A stretch of DNA of 64,000 bases. Origin: Paenibacillus lutimineralis (GTDB taxonomy: Bacteria > Bacillota > Bacilli > Paenibacillales > Paenibacillaceae). The notes beneath the pieces were generated by a model that worked only from the letters and a program-made list of their open reading frames with translations, ran no database searches and was not told the origin of the DNA. Each line of letters opens with the position of its first letter. Positions within the stretch are counted from its first letter, which is position 1. Below, one piece after another: positions 42,504 to 51,321 of the stretch. The translations under genes and the position numbers were made by a program. The DNA lies in contig NZ_CP034346.1 of assembly GCF_003991425.1 (NCBI RefSeq), positions 4,253,501 through 4,317,500 of the forward strand, in the 5' to 3' direction.

Positions 42504-42560
42504 CTGTCTCTCCCCTTTCACTCACAGATTATCTATGTCAAGCTCTTGGCCTATTTTAAG

Positions 42561-42875
42561 TTATTGTTCAAATTTATACCGGTTGGATTTTGCAATATAG
42601 ACCACATCTATACCGGTCAATATGAACCAGGCAACCATGCACCATGTAAATGCAGCCTCCATAAACGCGGCGTTAACTCCCGATATCAGAAAAATACCGC
42701 TGGCTGCCATAAACACACATCCTATATTTTTGCTGAGTTCACGAATCCTGATTTTACTTTTTTCTTTCTGGGACATTTCGCGCCATTCTTTGATCCAATT
42801 CGGACCCACTCCCATGAAAAAAGCGATGCCTGACACCAAGAAGATCAATCCAAAAGTAATACAATACAAGTTCAT
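42561..42875 (-). CDS. DUF3784-like small membrane protein
   Basis: A 104-residue protein with three predicted spans: about 4-24, 49-67 and 76-96. The loop MGVGPNWIKEWREMSQKEK and the following helix are typical of the DUF3784 family, whose function is unknown. Seven G residues and GAAG precede the ATG. It lies 175 nt downstream of the regulator gene and upstream of mgtA in the magnesium operon, although a terminator (43000-43040) separates it from the regulator. Confidence 0.72.
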   Translation of the reverse strand: MNLYCITFGLIFLVSGIAFFMGVGPNWIKEWREMSQKEKSKIRIRELSKNIGCVFMAASGIFLISGVNAAFMEAAFTWCMVAWFILTGIDVVYIAKSNRYKFEQ

Positions 42876-42999
42876 ACTCTTCCCCCCCTTTTTCTAATCC
42901 TTTGTTCGCCGTTTAATTACACTTCATAAGTTTATTTGCAAATAGAAGCCATTCATATGGCTAAATCCTTGCGATTTTCTGACCAAATGACAAGAAAAA

Positions 43000-43040
43000 A
43001 CGGATTGATTTCAGCCGATTTACAGCCAAAATCAATCCGT
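43000..43040 (-). terminator. Intrinsic terminator after the winged-helix regulator
   Basis: ACGGATTGATTT and AAATCAATCCGT form a perfect 12-bp stem; the leftward transcript then reads TTTTTTCTTG. Expression of the downstream mgtA genes therefore needs read-through or another promoter in 42876-42999. Confidence 0.85.
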
Positions 43041-43050
43041 ATTCATATGT

Positions 43051-43548
43051 TCAATCCGCAAACTTATAGCCGATTCCCCAGATTGTAAGGATATATTCCG
43101 GCGCATCCGGATTCGGCTCGATCTTTTTGCGGAGCTTTCGAATGAAGGCCATGATATTACTGTCAGCCATAAGGTAATTTTCAGCCCAAACCGCTTGGTA
43201 AATTTGTTCCTTAGTGAACACCTCTCCCTTATTTTTAGCCAGAAAATAGAGGATGTCAAACTCCTTAGGGGTTAAATTGACCTCTATCCCCCCATGCAGC
43301 ACCTTGCGGCTCTTTGGATGAATTTCCAGGTCCCCCGCGTAAATGCCATCATCTACAATATGGATTAAATCTTCTCCATCGCGGGTCATTCCCAGCATTA
43401 GAGTAGCCACTTCACCTTTCATTAAATCTTCTAATCCCTGAAGCAGCCCTTCAAAGTAGATTGAATTGGTCTGCAGATCTTTCACGGTATCATACAAGGA
43501 TTTAGCAAGGGAGGAATCCATCATGATAAAGCTTGCATTTTTCTTCAA
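43051..43548 (-). CDS. OmpR/PhoB-type winged-helix regulator with truncated receiver
   Basis: A 165-residue protein. The C-terminal part (about 70-165) is a full OmpR-family winged helix: GIEVNLTPKEFDILYFLAKN, EQIYQAVWAENYLMADSNIM, and the wing YILTIWGIGYKFAD. The N-terminal 65 residues look like half a receiver domain (strand ASFIMMD, helix, strand VATLMLGM) with Gly where the phosphorylated Asp would be, so classical phosphorylation is impossible. No histidine kinase is adjacent. It lies 15 nt after the second Mg2+ ATPase gene, so it likely regulates this operon by another signal. Confidence 0.82.
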   Translation of the reverse strand: MKKNASFIMMDSSLAKSLYDTVKDLQTNSIYFEGLLQGLEDLMKGEVATLMLGMTRDGEDLIHIVDDGIYAGDLEIHPKSRKVLHGGIEVNLTPKEFDILYFLAKNKGEVFTKEQIYQAVWAENYLMADSNIMAFIRKLRKKIEPNPDAPEYILTIWGIGYKFAD

Positions 43549-43563
43549 CGTGATTCCTCCTTT

Positions 43564-46227
43564 CTAAATCAGTTCACCATATTTCGCAATATAGATGCGT
43601 TTTAATGCAGTTGTTAACAGCATATAACTTGCAACAATAATTAACAGGAATCCAAAATACCATATCGGGAGAGGCGTTAAACCTAATACATTGACCATAG
43701 GAGTAACGGTAAGACCCGTAAATACCAATATACCTATGATGGTTATCAGCATTACTGGAGTGGATGGTTTGCTTTGCAGGAATGGTATTTTTTTGGTTCG
43801 CAGCATATGTATGATCAGAACCTGTGTCCACATGGATTCCAGGAACCATCCAGTTTGAAAGAGCGCGATATATCGAGACTGCATATCCGGGTCGGTTAAC
43901 TGCGTATAGACCAGTCCTCCCGTAAGCGATGGGCAAAGCACAAAGTATAAAAAAAGAAAGGTGATCACATCAAAGATTAAGCTGATGGGACCAAAAAAAC
44001 GCATAAAGCGTCCAAGCGCTTTACCCGACCATTCCCTTGGAGAGGAAAAGACCTCTTTGTCCACATGATCCCACGGCAGTACGATACAGAGGATATCGTA
44101 AAGGAGGTTCAGAAGGAGAATCTGTATAGCAGCCATCGGTAAAAAAGGCAGAAAAGCACTGGCACAAACAATGGCAAGAATATTGCCAAAGTTAGAGCTT
44201 GCCGTTATTTTGATATATTTGGACATGTTGGCAAAGGTTTTTCTGCCCTCTAAAATCCCTTCTTCAAGCACATTTAAATCTTTCTGCAGTAAAATGACAT
44301 CGGCTAAGTCTTTTGCAGCGTCAACGGCAGTATCGACAGATATGCCTACATCCGCTTCACAGATCGCAGGTATATCATTCATGCCATCGCCGAGGAAGCC
44401 TACGGTATGCCCGTTATCACGCAATGCCGTTACAATGCGAACCTTTTGACTCGGGGTTAATTCGGCAAATACATCCGTTTTTTCTACGGATAGCTGCAGT
44501 TCCAAATCGGAGAGCTGATCTAAATCGGCTCCGGTTAACATATTCTCGGAAGCGATGCCGATTCTGCTGCAGATGGAGAGAGCAATCTGCTGATGGTCAC
44601 CCGTCAGAATTTTCGTTTTAACCTGTAAATTTTTGAGTTTGGCAATGGACTGGGCAGCCGATTTCTTGGGCGCATCAAAGAATGCCAGATAACCCATCAA
44701 AATCATGTCTGCCTCATCTGTCAGGGATACTGTATTCTGGCTGCCCATGTTCTTCCTAGCCAGAGCAATTACCTTCATGCCATCTTCCAGCATTTCATCT
44801 ACTACAGCGGCAACACTGCCTCTTCCATTGTCTGAAATAGGCTGGATTGTTCCTTGGTACTCGACGAAAGTACAGCGGGAGAAGACAGCCTCCACATCCC
44901 CTTTCATAATGAGCTGATGCTCTCCGTTAACATCTGCAAGAAGTGTACTCACAAATTTACGGCTATAATCAAAGGGGATTTCATCTGCTTTCGAATACTG
45001 TCCAGCCAAATCCTCATAATAATCCCTTTTTTGAGGCATGTTTCGACACTCCAGAATTGAATTATCAATAGGATTTTTCACACCAGAGTGATATAAGCTG
45101 TTCAAATAGGCCCAACGAAGCACTTCATCGTTTTCATTCCCAATAATATCCATATAGTATTCTAATACGATGTTTACATTAGTTAATGTCCCCGTTTTGT
45201 CCATGCATAGAACGTCCATGCTTCCGAACCCTTGCATAGCGTTGATGTCTTTAATAATCGTCTGTTTCTTCGACATAGACATACTGCCCTTTGCCAGGCA
45301 GGTTGTAATCACCATAGGCAGCATCTCTGGGGTAAGTCCAACCGCAACAGATAGCGCAAATAGAAAAGATTCCACCCAATTGCCTTTTGTCAGGCCGGAA
45401 ATAATAAAGACAATCGGAACAAGTACAGCCATGAACCGGAACAACACCCACGCAATAGAGTTTGCCCCTTTCTCAAAGCCTGTGGATGCATGATCATTAG
45501 GCTGAACAAAGTTGCCATATAAAGTATCTTTTCCAACCGCCAATACAATACCTTCGCCTTTTCCGCTAATCACCGTCGTTCCCATAAAGACAAGATTCTC
45601 GTATTGGGAAAAGGCCATTTGCTCCGTATAGTGATGCTGTCTACTGCTTTTTTCCAGAATTCCGCTTTCTCCCGTGATCGCAGATTGCGAAACAAACAGA
45701 TCGGCTGTATTGGTAAGACGCATGTCCGCAGGTGTGCGATCACCAGCGAACAAATAGACGTAATCCCCTACCACCAAATCTTCAGCAGGTATTTTAATCA
45801 GAACACCATTTCTCTTCACATTAACATGGGTATGTATAAGGCGATCCAGCTGGTCATAAGCATGTTTGGAGCGAATCTCCAGAAGAAAACGTACAGAACC
45901 ACTAACAAGAATCATTACGCTGATAATGACAACCGAGGTAGTATTTCTATTGAAATCATTGGCCTGCCACATCTCTGTTGCAAAAGATACCATGGCCAGC
46001 ACGAATAGGATAATAGTAAAAGGATTGATAAACGCCCGGCGCAGCCGAAACCAGACAGTATCTGATTTTCCAGCAGTAGCACTGTTGTCCCCATACTTTT
46101 TCCTCATGGCTTCGATTTGTTCCAGACGGAGTCCGTGTCGTGTAGTGCCCAAATCATCATATAAAATGTCCGTGTTGCTATGAGCATATTTCTTCATACG
46201 CTCATTCAGAGGAGAGAGGTTCTTCAA
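43564..46227 (-). CDS. Magnesium-importing P-type ATPase, MgtA/MgtB type (second)
   Basis: An 887-residue P3B ATPase related to the 920-residue one but clearly diverged. Phosphorylation site CMDKTGTLTNVN, actuator AITGESGILEKSS, hinge VGFLGDGMNDIPAICEADVG. The N-terminus is shorter. The start is TTG at 46227 behind GGAAGGAAG, seven bases upstream. In the hinge, PAI replaces the AAAM of the other pump, and the actuator has GES-GIL instead of GES-EPV, so transport properties may differ. It is the first gene of the cluster. Confidence 0.9.
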   Translation of the reverse strand: MKNLSPLNERMKKYAHSNTDILYDDLGTTRHGLRLEQIEAMRKKYGDNSATAGKSDTVWFRLRRAFINPFTIILFVLAMVSFATEMWQANDFNRNTTSVVIISVMILVSGSVRFLLEIRSKHAYDQLDRLIHTHVNVKRNGVLIKIPAEDLVVGDYVYLFAGDRTPADMRLTNTADLFVSQSAITGESGILEKSSRQHHYTEQMAFSQYENLVFMGTTVISGKGEGIVLAVGKDTLYGNFVQPNDHASTGFEKGANSIAWVLFRFMAVLVPIVFIISGLTKGNWVESFLFALSVAVGLTPEMLPMVITTCLAKGSMSMSKKQTIIKDINAMQGFGSMDVLCMDKTGTLTNVNIVLEYYMDIIGNENDEVLRWAYLNSLYHSGVKNPIDNSILECRNMPQKRDYYEDLAGQYSKADEIPFDYSRKFVSTLLADVNGEHQLIMKGDVEAVFSRCTFVEYQGTIQPISDNGRGSVAAVVDEMLEDGMKVIALARKNMGSQNTVSLTDEADMILMGYLAFFDAPKKSAAQSIAKLKNLQVKTKILTGDHQQIALSICSRIGIASENMLTGADLDQLSDLELQLSVEKTDVFAELTPSQKVRIVTALRDNGHTVGFLGDGMNDIPAICEADVGISVDTAVDAAKDLADVILLQKDLNVLEEGILEGRKTFANMSKYIKITASSNFGNILAIVCASAFLPFLPMAAIQILLLNLLYDILCIVLPWDHVDKEVFSSPREWSGKALGRFMRFFGPISLIFDVITFLFLYFVLCPSLTGGLVYTQLTDPDMQSRYIALFQTGWFLESMWTQVLIIHMLRTKKIPFLQSKPSTPVMLITIIGILVFTGLTVTPMVNVLGLTPLPIWYFGFLLIIVASYMLLTTALKRIYIAKYGELI

Positions 46228-46377
46228 TGAAATACTTCCTTCCTATAAGACAGGTTTTACCCTTTTCTTATCATACTATTTTCATCTAAATAATAAAAAA
46301 TTAGTATCACAGTATGGGCATTTCGTCGGCTACGTTTAATTTTAACATGTTGTCTTAAGGGATTTCCTTGCATTTTC

Positions 46378-46572
46378 TTGCGATTCGCCCATGGTAACTC
46401 TGTTCCTTTATTCTCACAGCTAGAGCAAGCTTTTCAAAACGCCGCTGATTACCAATCCGAAGGTGTAGGATATGCGGGCAAGGAGCAGATCTATCTTTAC
46501 TCCCTTACCTCCTTAGCTGGGTCCGACCACATGAAATTCCAATTAGAGGTACCGGAAGATACACATAAATGA
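46378..46572 (+). pseudogene. Possible 3' coding remnant (64 codons)
   Basis: An open frame from TTG without a ribosome site, ending at TGA inside a terminator hairpin. The composition looks coding (SVPLFSQLEQAFQNAADYQS ... IYLYSLTSL ... MKFQLEVP), and the stop-terminator arrangement fits a real gene end, but I do not recognise the family and see no start. It may be the tail of a lost gene. Confidence 0.3.
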
Positions 46573-46619
46573 CCTGCAAGATGAGCAACTTTTTTCAAAG
46601 TCTTCAGCTTGCAGGTCAC
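46569..46619. terminator. Hairpin terminator
   Basis: TGACCTGCAAG (46570-46580) and CTTGCAGGTCA (46608-46618) form a perfect 11-bp stem. It may stop the leftward HD gene or the rightward remnant. Confidence 0.6.
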
Positions 46620-46668
46620 AGTTTAGTTTCCAAATTCCAGCAAATCGTGTTTTTAGAGAGGGTTGTCC

Positions 46669-47232
46669 TTATTTATCATTTATTTTGCTCTCTGTCTCTC
46701 TATTCAATTCTGCTCTTAATTCCTTTAAAAAAGCTCCCTCTTCAAAGTATTTCAAACCGTACGTAAGATTGAATTCATAGTTAAAGTCTTGAGGATTATG
46801 CCCTTGGTTATGCTGTATAATAGTTTCAGCTTTATCAAGGGCTTTTACGAAAATGGCTTCCTTTGTTATACCTTCCTCGTATTCCTCCCACACGGCTATG
46901 AAATGCTTGCCAACTTCAGAGGGTAGAAAACCTGCCAATCTATCAATTGCAATTTTTTCTTCTTTGGTCTTCTCTGCTTTATCTGACATTAATACTGCAG
47001 ATTGATCTCCAGTGTAAAGTTCGCCAAGATCATGGATTAAACTCATAAATAGCACCTTTTCATAATCTATTTCTGGGATTTGCATGGCTGTAATGGCTAC
47101 AAAAAGTGCTAATCTCCATGAATGCTCGGCCGTGCTTTCTTGCCGTCCTGTCTGCGTCCAAGCCGTCCTTGTGACGGACTTCAAACCTTCAACTTCTTTG
47201 ATAAAATCAAGGTATTTTTTTATTTCAATCAT
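46669..47232 (-). CDS. HD-domain phosphohydrolase (YfbR/5'-nucleotidase-like)
   Basis: A 187-residue protein taking ATG 47232, seven bases after AAGGTG; a GTG at 47241 is too close to the SD. HD-domain metal ligands are visible: TAEHSWRLALF (His near 35), LIHDLGELYTGD (HD near 66) and ALDKAETIIQHN (Asp near 130). This HD subgroup (HD_3) includes dNMP 5'-nucleotidases and related enzymes. Beside it is a nucleoside hydrolase gene in the same direction (53 nt), which fits nucleotide salvage. Confidence 0.87.
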   Translation of the reverse strand: MIEIKKYLDFIKEVEGLKSVTRTAWTQTGRQESTAEHSWRLALFVAITAMQIPEIDYEKVLFMSLIHDLGELYTGDQSAVLMSDKAEKTKEEKIAIDRLAGFLPSEVGKHFIAVWEEYEEGITKEAIFVKALDKAETIIQHNQGHNPQDFNYEFNLTYGLKYFEEGAFLKELRAELNRETESKINDK

Positions 47233-47285
47233 TTTATGCACCTTTTTTATACATATTAATTTTCAATATCGCATCTATCAGAAAC

Positions 47286-48239
47286 TTAACGAATCAATAA
47301 ACTAGATAAACGTTGCTTGTACAACTGATGATCTATTCGCTTACAAACCACCGCATTAGGAAGATTGCTGCCAAATCCATCTGATATCGCTAATTTGCTG
47401 CCATCATTAATTACAACCTGACCATATGTTGCTTCTTCTGTGGTACAGACATAGCAATAACATAATTTGTCCTCAAGAACGATATCACCCCATAGCACAA
47501 CACCCATGGCGACAGCATCAGGTAAATCAACAAAATGCTCCCCTCGTGCTTGCAGATTGTATTCTAAAAGGCACCGGTTACATTGAACAGCATATACAGC
47601 TTCTTCCTTTTGGCTTTCTAATATTAGTTCCATATCTTCTCTATTCCAGGCCGCTTCACCTAAACAAACATCAAAACCGATTATAGTTATAGGAATTCCT
47701 GATTTCATCATAATGCTATAAGATTCTGCATCTACATATACATTAAATTCAGCAACCGGGGTCGTGTTTCCAGGTCCAAATCCAGCAGTCCCCATCGAAT
47801 AAATACGCTTAACTTTTTTCATCGTTTCTGGCTTTTTTAATATGGCAAATGCTATATTGGTTACAGGTCCGATAGTAATAATTTCCACTTCTCCCGGGTT
47901 TTTCTCTACCAAGTCTAAGATCATATCAACGGCGTGTCCGGGCTCAGAATGAAGGATAGGATGAATTAAGTTGCTATCTCCCATGCCATCTTCTCCATGT
48001 ACATTAACCGCTGTGACGAGATCCCTCATCAGTGGTTTGCCCGCCCCTACATAGACCGGCGGCATTTGCGCATGGGTTACTTCTACCGTCATTAAGGCAT
48101 TTTTAGTCGCCAGTTCCAGCGGCACATTGCCACAAACTGTCGTAATAGCCAAAACATCCACTTCCGATGATTTTAAAGCCATGATTAACGCAACTGCATC
48201 ATCACTTCCCGTATCTGTGTCGATAATCAATTTTCTCAT
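47286..48239 (-). CDS. Inosine-uridine preferring nucleoside hydrolase
   Basis: A 317-residue enzyme that splits ribonucleosides into base and ribose. The N-terminal DTDTGSDDAVAL calcium-binding signature, VYVGAGKPL (about 68), TIGPVTNIAFA (about 122) and PVAEFNVYVDAESY are all family hallmarks. The start is ATG 48239, six bases after GGGGGGG; the ATG at 48254 has no SD. It is divergent from a Crp-family regulator across 88 bp. Confidence 0.93.
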   Translation of the reverse strand: MRKLIIDTDTGSDDAVALIMALKSSEVDVLAITTVCGNVPLELATKNALMTVEVTHAQMPPVYVGAGKPLMRDLVTAVNVHGEDGMGDSNLIHPILHSEPGHAVDMILDLVEKNPGEVEIITIGPVTNIAFAILKKPETMKKVKRIYSMGTAGFGPGNTTPVAEFNVYVDAESYSIMMKSGIPITIIGFDVCLGEAAWNREDMELILESQKEEAVYAVQCNRCLLEYNLQARGEHFVDLPDAVAMGVVLWGDIVLEDKLCYCYVCTTEEATYGQVVINDGSKLAISDGFGSNLPNAVVCKRIDHQLYKQRLSSLLIR

Positions 48240-48327
48240 AATAAGCCCCCCCATCTTGGTTGGCCTTATTATATAATTCGATTTATAACGAAAAATAGGT
48301 CAAATGACCAAAAGAAGAAGGGAAAAT

Positions 48328-48966
48328 ATGAATTTAAAAGATATCGTGAATAATGCACCTGCACATATTAAGACAGAATTTATTTATAGAAGACATGAAA
48401 AAGGCAGTCTTATTATTCACCCGCATGAGCAAAACCATCATCTTTATATTCTAACTACAGGTATTGCAGAAGTTTACAGACAAGGCTATACAGGAACAAT
48501 GGTTTCCTTATATATCTATGATTCATATAGTTGTTTTGGGGAGATAGAAATTTTTAATAAAAAAATTAAAACACTTGGTGTTATTGCCCAACAAAATTGT
48601 GAAACGATAGCTATCCATAAGACAAAGGTCTATGAATGGATGAAAATCGACTTTAATTTTAATCTCTACATTATAAAACAACTTGCCTCAAAATTAATTT
48701 TAAGTTCAGATACCGTAGCGCAATTATCACTGTTAACAGTTAAAGATCGAATCTTATTAAGTATACGTAATCATTACAAAATCGACGATTTAGAACATCT
48801 AACAAAGCAAACCTTGTCCAGCGAGGTCTGTACTCCCATCAGAAGTTTAAATCGTTCAATAGCTCAGTGTATAGACGAGGGTTTAATAAACTATAAAGAT
48901 AAAAAGTTCTCTGTCACTTCGATTCATAAAATAGAAGAATATCTGAGAAACTTTTTAGCAAATTAA
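48328..48966 (+). CDS. Crp/Fnr-family transcriptional regulator
   Basis: A 212-residue regulator taking ATG 48328, with GAAGGG six bases before it. The cyclic nucleotide-binding fold covers about 15-125 (GSLIIHPHEQNHHLYILTTG, YSCFGEIEIFN). The C-terminal winged helix has LTKQTLSSEVCTPIRSLNRS as recognition helix. No cysteine cluster for Fnr-type iron-sulphur is present at the start. It faces the nucleoside hydrolase gene and probably controls it. Confidence 0.87.
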   Translation: MNLKDIVNNAPAHIKTEFIYRRHEKGSLIIHPHEQNHHLYILTTGIAEVYRQGYTGTMVSLYIYDSYSCFGEIEIFNKKIKTLGVIAQQNCETIAIHKTKVYEWMKIDFNFNLYIIKQLASKLILSSDTVAQLSLLTVKDRILLSIRNHYKIDDLEHLTKQTLSSEVCTPIRSLNRSIAQCIDEGLINYKDKKFSVTSIHKIEEYLRNFLAN

Positions 48967-48990
48967 ACTCCTCTATGGAGAGATCGAGCA

Positions 48991-49022
48991 AAGCGACTCC
49001 GGACATATGTCCGAAGTCGCTT
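48991..49022. terminator. Bidirectional terminator between crp-like and GH31 genes
   Basis: AAGCGACTCCGGACAT and ATGTCCGAAGTCGCTT pair along nearly the whole length with one mismatch, followed by GGTTTG on + and GCTCGATC on the minus strand. Confidence 0.75.
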
Positions 49023-49032
49023 GGTTTGTGTA

Positions 49033-51291
49033 TTAAGAGTTGACCCTTCGATCCTCTAACTCTACTAACTTCCTCGTAATTGGATGATAAAAAACGCCAG
49101 AACAAGTGGCTCCATCAGCGCTATAAGCCACCGCCTCTACTTCCTCCCAATTCACAAAATCAAGAGAAGCAGCAGGCTCTACCTGCGGAATGATTGCACC
49201 GCTGCGCACCAATACGATAATCGGGATATCACCTGCTGTAATAGTTACCCAGCCACCGCCTTCATAGACTTCACCTGTTTGGTAGTCGATCCACTTGCCC
49301 TTCGGCAAATAAACGTGGCGCTCAGAGGTCTCCTCCAACATAGGAGCTACAAGCAGATCTGAGCCGAATAAATACTGATCATCAACCATCCAGCATGCCG
49401 GGTCCTGCGGATATTCTATGAACATCGCTCTCATCATCGGCAATCCTGCTTCGGATGACAAATAAGACTGCGTATAAATATAGGGCATCAATCTGTATTT
49501 CATTTGTACCGCAGCTCGAAAATCCTTCAAGAACTGCTCACTGTAAGCCCACGGCTCCTTGGGCGGAGCTCCGTGCGCACGGCTGTGTGAGGAGAGCATG
49601 CCGAATGGAAGCCAGCGACGGTATAGAGACTCCGGGCTCTTCTTCACAAATCCGCCAATATCATGACTCCAATAAGTGAAGCCGCTAAGCCCCATCGATA
49701 AACCCGCACGCAAGCTGGCATGCATAGCAGAGTCCGTGTTCTCAGCATCGCCGCCCCAATGAAGCGGATAACGCTGACTTCCCGCCCAAGCACTGCGGGC
49801 AAAAATAATCGTATCGCCCGTTACCTTTTTCGTTATTTCTGCAACCGTTTTGTTATAGCGAAGCGGATAAAGATTATGCTCCAGTCGTCCGCTTCTGCCG
49901 GAATGATAACGTCCATAGATCGGCGCACTTTCGCCGAAGTCTGCTTTGATCGCGGCAACGCCCATATCCAGCAAACCTTCAATTTTCTCTTGATACCATG
50001 CAACCGCCTCTGGATTACTAAAGTCCAGAATAGCATCGCCTGTCGGCAAATTGCCTTCATTATCTGTAATGACCAAGCCCTTCTCAATCAGTTCCTCAAA
50101 AAACAGGTTATGCGGCGTAAAATAAGGAATTTGCCATAAACTGATCCGAAAACCGTCCTTGCGCAAATCGTTAATCATTTGCTGCGGATCATCGAAGCGG
50201 CTGGATGAAAACTGATAGTCGCAACGCCAATCTTGCTCAAACCAACCGGTATCCAAATGAATGACGTCACAGGGAATATCATACTCTCTAAGCTTAGCAG
50301 CCACCTCTCTAGCCTGTGCTTCAGAGTTATACGTAATCCGACTCATCCAAAGCCCAAAAGACCATAGTGGAGGAAGCGGACTTCTTCCTGTTATCGCTGT
50401 ATAGGATAGCAGGAGCTGCTTAGGCTCTCCAAAAAAGAAAAACAAATCAATACTGTCATCATCCACATAAAGAGTATTGGCGGCATCGTAATCCTGACCA
50501 ATATCGAACGTCATCGGAGCACTGGAGTGAATAAACATGCCATAACCTTTATTGCTCATAAAAAACGGAATCGGTTTATACATATCAGGCGACTGCGCGC
50601 TCAATGGGTCCCGGGTAAACAATCGCATACGCTGCCCGCGCTTATTCAATGCCGTGAAGGACTCGCCTGTGCCAAATATTTTCTCTCCAGGAGACAAGGA
50701 AAAGGAGGCCGCCAAGCGATGTGACATATCGGAAATAGAACGCGCATAGGAAAACGGAATAGGGTACGTATTGTTTAAGGACGGCTTATCTTCGTGATGA
50801 TACGTTTGAGTCAGCACTCTACCTTTACTGTCTCTAAAGATCAAACGGAATGGAGCAAGCTCCAGTTCAACAGAGCCGCATTCATTACTCCAACGATAAC
50901 CCTTCTCCATTTTTTCTTCACGCCAAGACTCATCTATGCCAATCTCTCCATCAAGCATAACCGATGGAATAGCGGCGGCCGTTCTAAGGCGTGTCTGAAT
51001 TTGAATCCGCACGGTATCCCGCGCTACAAAGGTAAGCTTAAAGGGCATTTCCGGCGATTGCTCATAGTCAGGAGGAAACTCCCACATCGCCGTCGGCTCG
51101 AAAAAGTAATCTATCTTATTAAACGCCATTCTTGGCTTGCGGCTGGCGCGCACCCATTTCAGCGTGCCCTGCTGCTTGAGAGGAGCAAACGAAGTGACTT
51201 CATGTCCTTGAAAATACTGGCTTTCCAGCGTCCTGAACGATTCACCGACATCGATTGATCCATTCAAGCGATCGGAATGAACTTTTGTCAT
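49033..51291 (-). CDS. Glycoside hydrolase family 31 (alpha-xylosidase/alpha-glucosidase type)
   Basis: A 752-residue cytoplasmic enzyme starting at ATG 51291, nine bases after GGGAGG. The N-terminal beta domain is followed by the barrel (about 300-640), with DVIHLDTGWFEQDW, nucleophile Asp near 451 in IKADFGE, and acid/base region WGGDAENTDSAM. The KADFGE version, with DFGE, is nearest to YicI-type alpha-xylosidases, whereas alpha-glucosidases usually have DMNE or DGNE. It is the last gene of an operon with a sugar ABC importer, so it handles the imported oligosaccharide. Confidence 0.92.
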   Translation of the reverse strand: MTKVHSDRLNGSIDVGESFRTLESQYFQGHEVTSFAPLKQQGTLKWVRASRKPRMAFNKIDYFFEPTAMWEFPPDYEQSPEMPFKLTFVARDTVRIQIQTRLRTAAAIPSVMLDGEIGIDESWREEKMEKGYRWSNECGSVELELAPFRLIFRDSKGRVLTQTYHHEDKPSLNNTYPIPFSYARSISDMSHRLAASFSLSPGEKIFGTGESFTALNKRGQRMRLFTRDPLSAQSPDMYKPIPFFMSNKGYGMFIHSSAPMTFDIGQDYDAANTLYVDDDSIDLFFFFGEPKQLLLSYTAITGRSPLPPLWSFGLWMSRITYNSEAQAREVAAKLREYDIPCDVIHLDTGWFEQDWRCDYQFSSSRFDDPQQMINDLRKDGFRISLWQIPYFTPHNLFFEELIEKGLVITDNEGNLPTGDAILDFSNPEAVAWYQEKIEGLLDMGVAAIKADFGESAPIYGRYHSGRSGRLEHNLYPLRYNKTVAEITKKVTGDTIIFARSAWAGSQRYPLHWGGDAENTDSAMHASLRAGLSMGLSGFTYWSHDIGGFVKKSPESLYRRWLPFGMLSSHSRAHGAPPKEPWAYSEQFLKDFRAAVQMKYRLMPYIYTQSYLSSEAGLPMMRAMFIEYPQDPACWMVDDQYLFGSDLLVAPMLEETSERHVYLPKGKWIDYQTGEVYEGGGWVTITAGDIPIIVLVRSGAIIPQVEPAASLDFVNWEEVEAVAYSADGATCSGVFYHPITRKLVELEDRRVNS

Positions 51292-51321
51292 GATCCATGA
51301 CCTCCCACTACAAAACAATCA

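Noticed and set aside
42323..42560. M-box (ykoK) Mg2+ riboswitch before mgtA
   Set aside because: The conserved M-box core sequences as I know them are not present; only a long-range stem and a uORF are seen.
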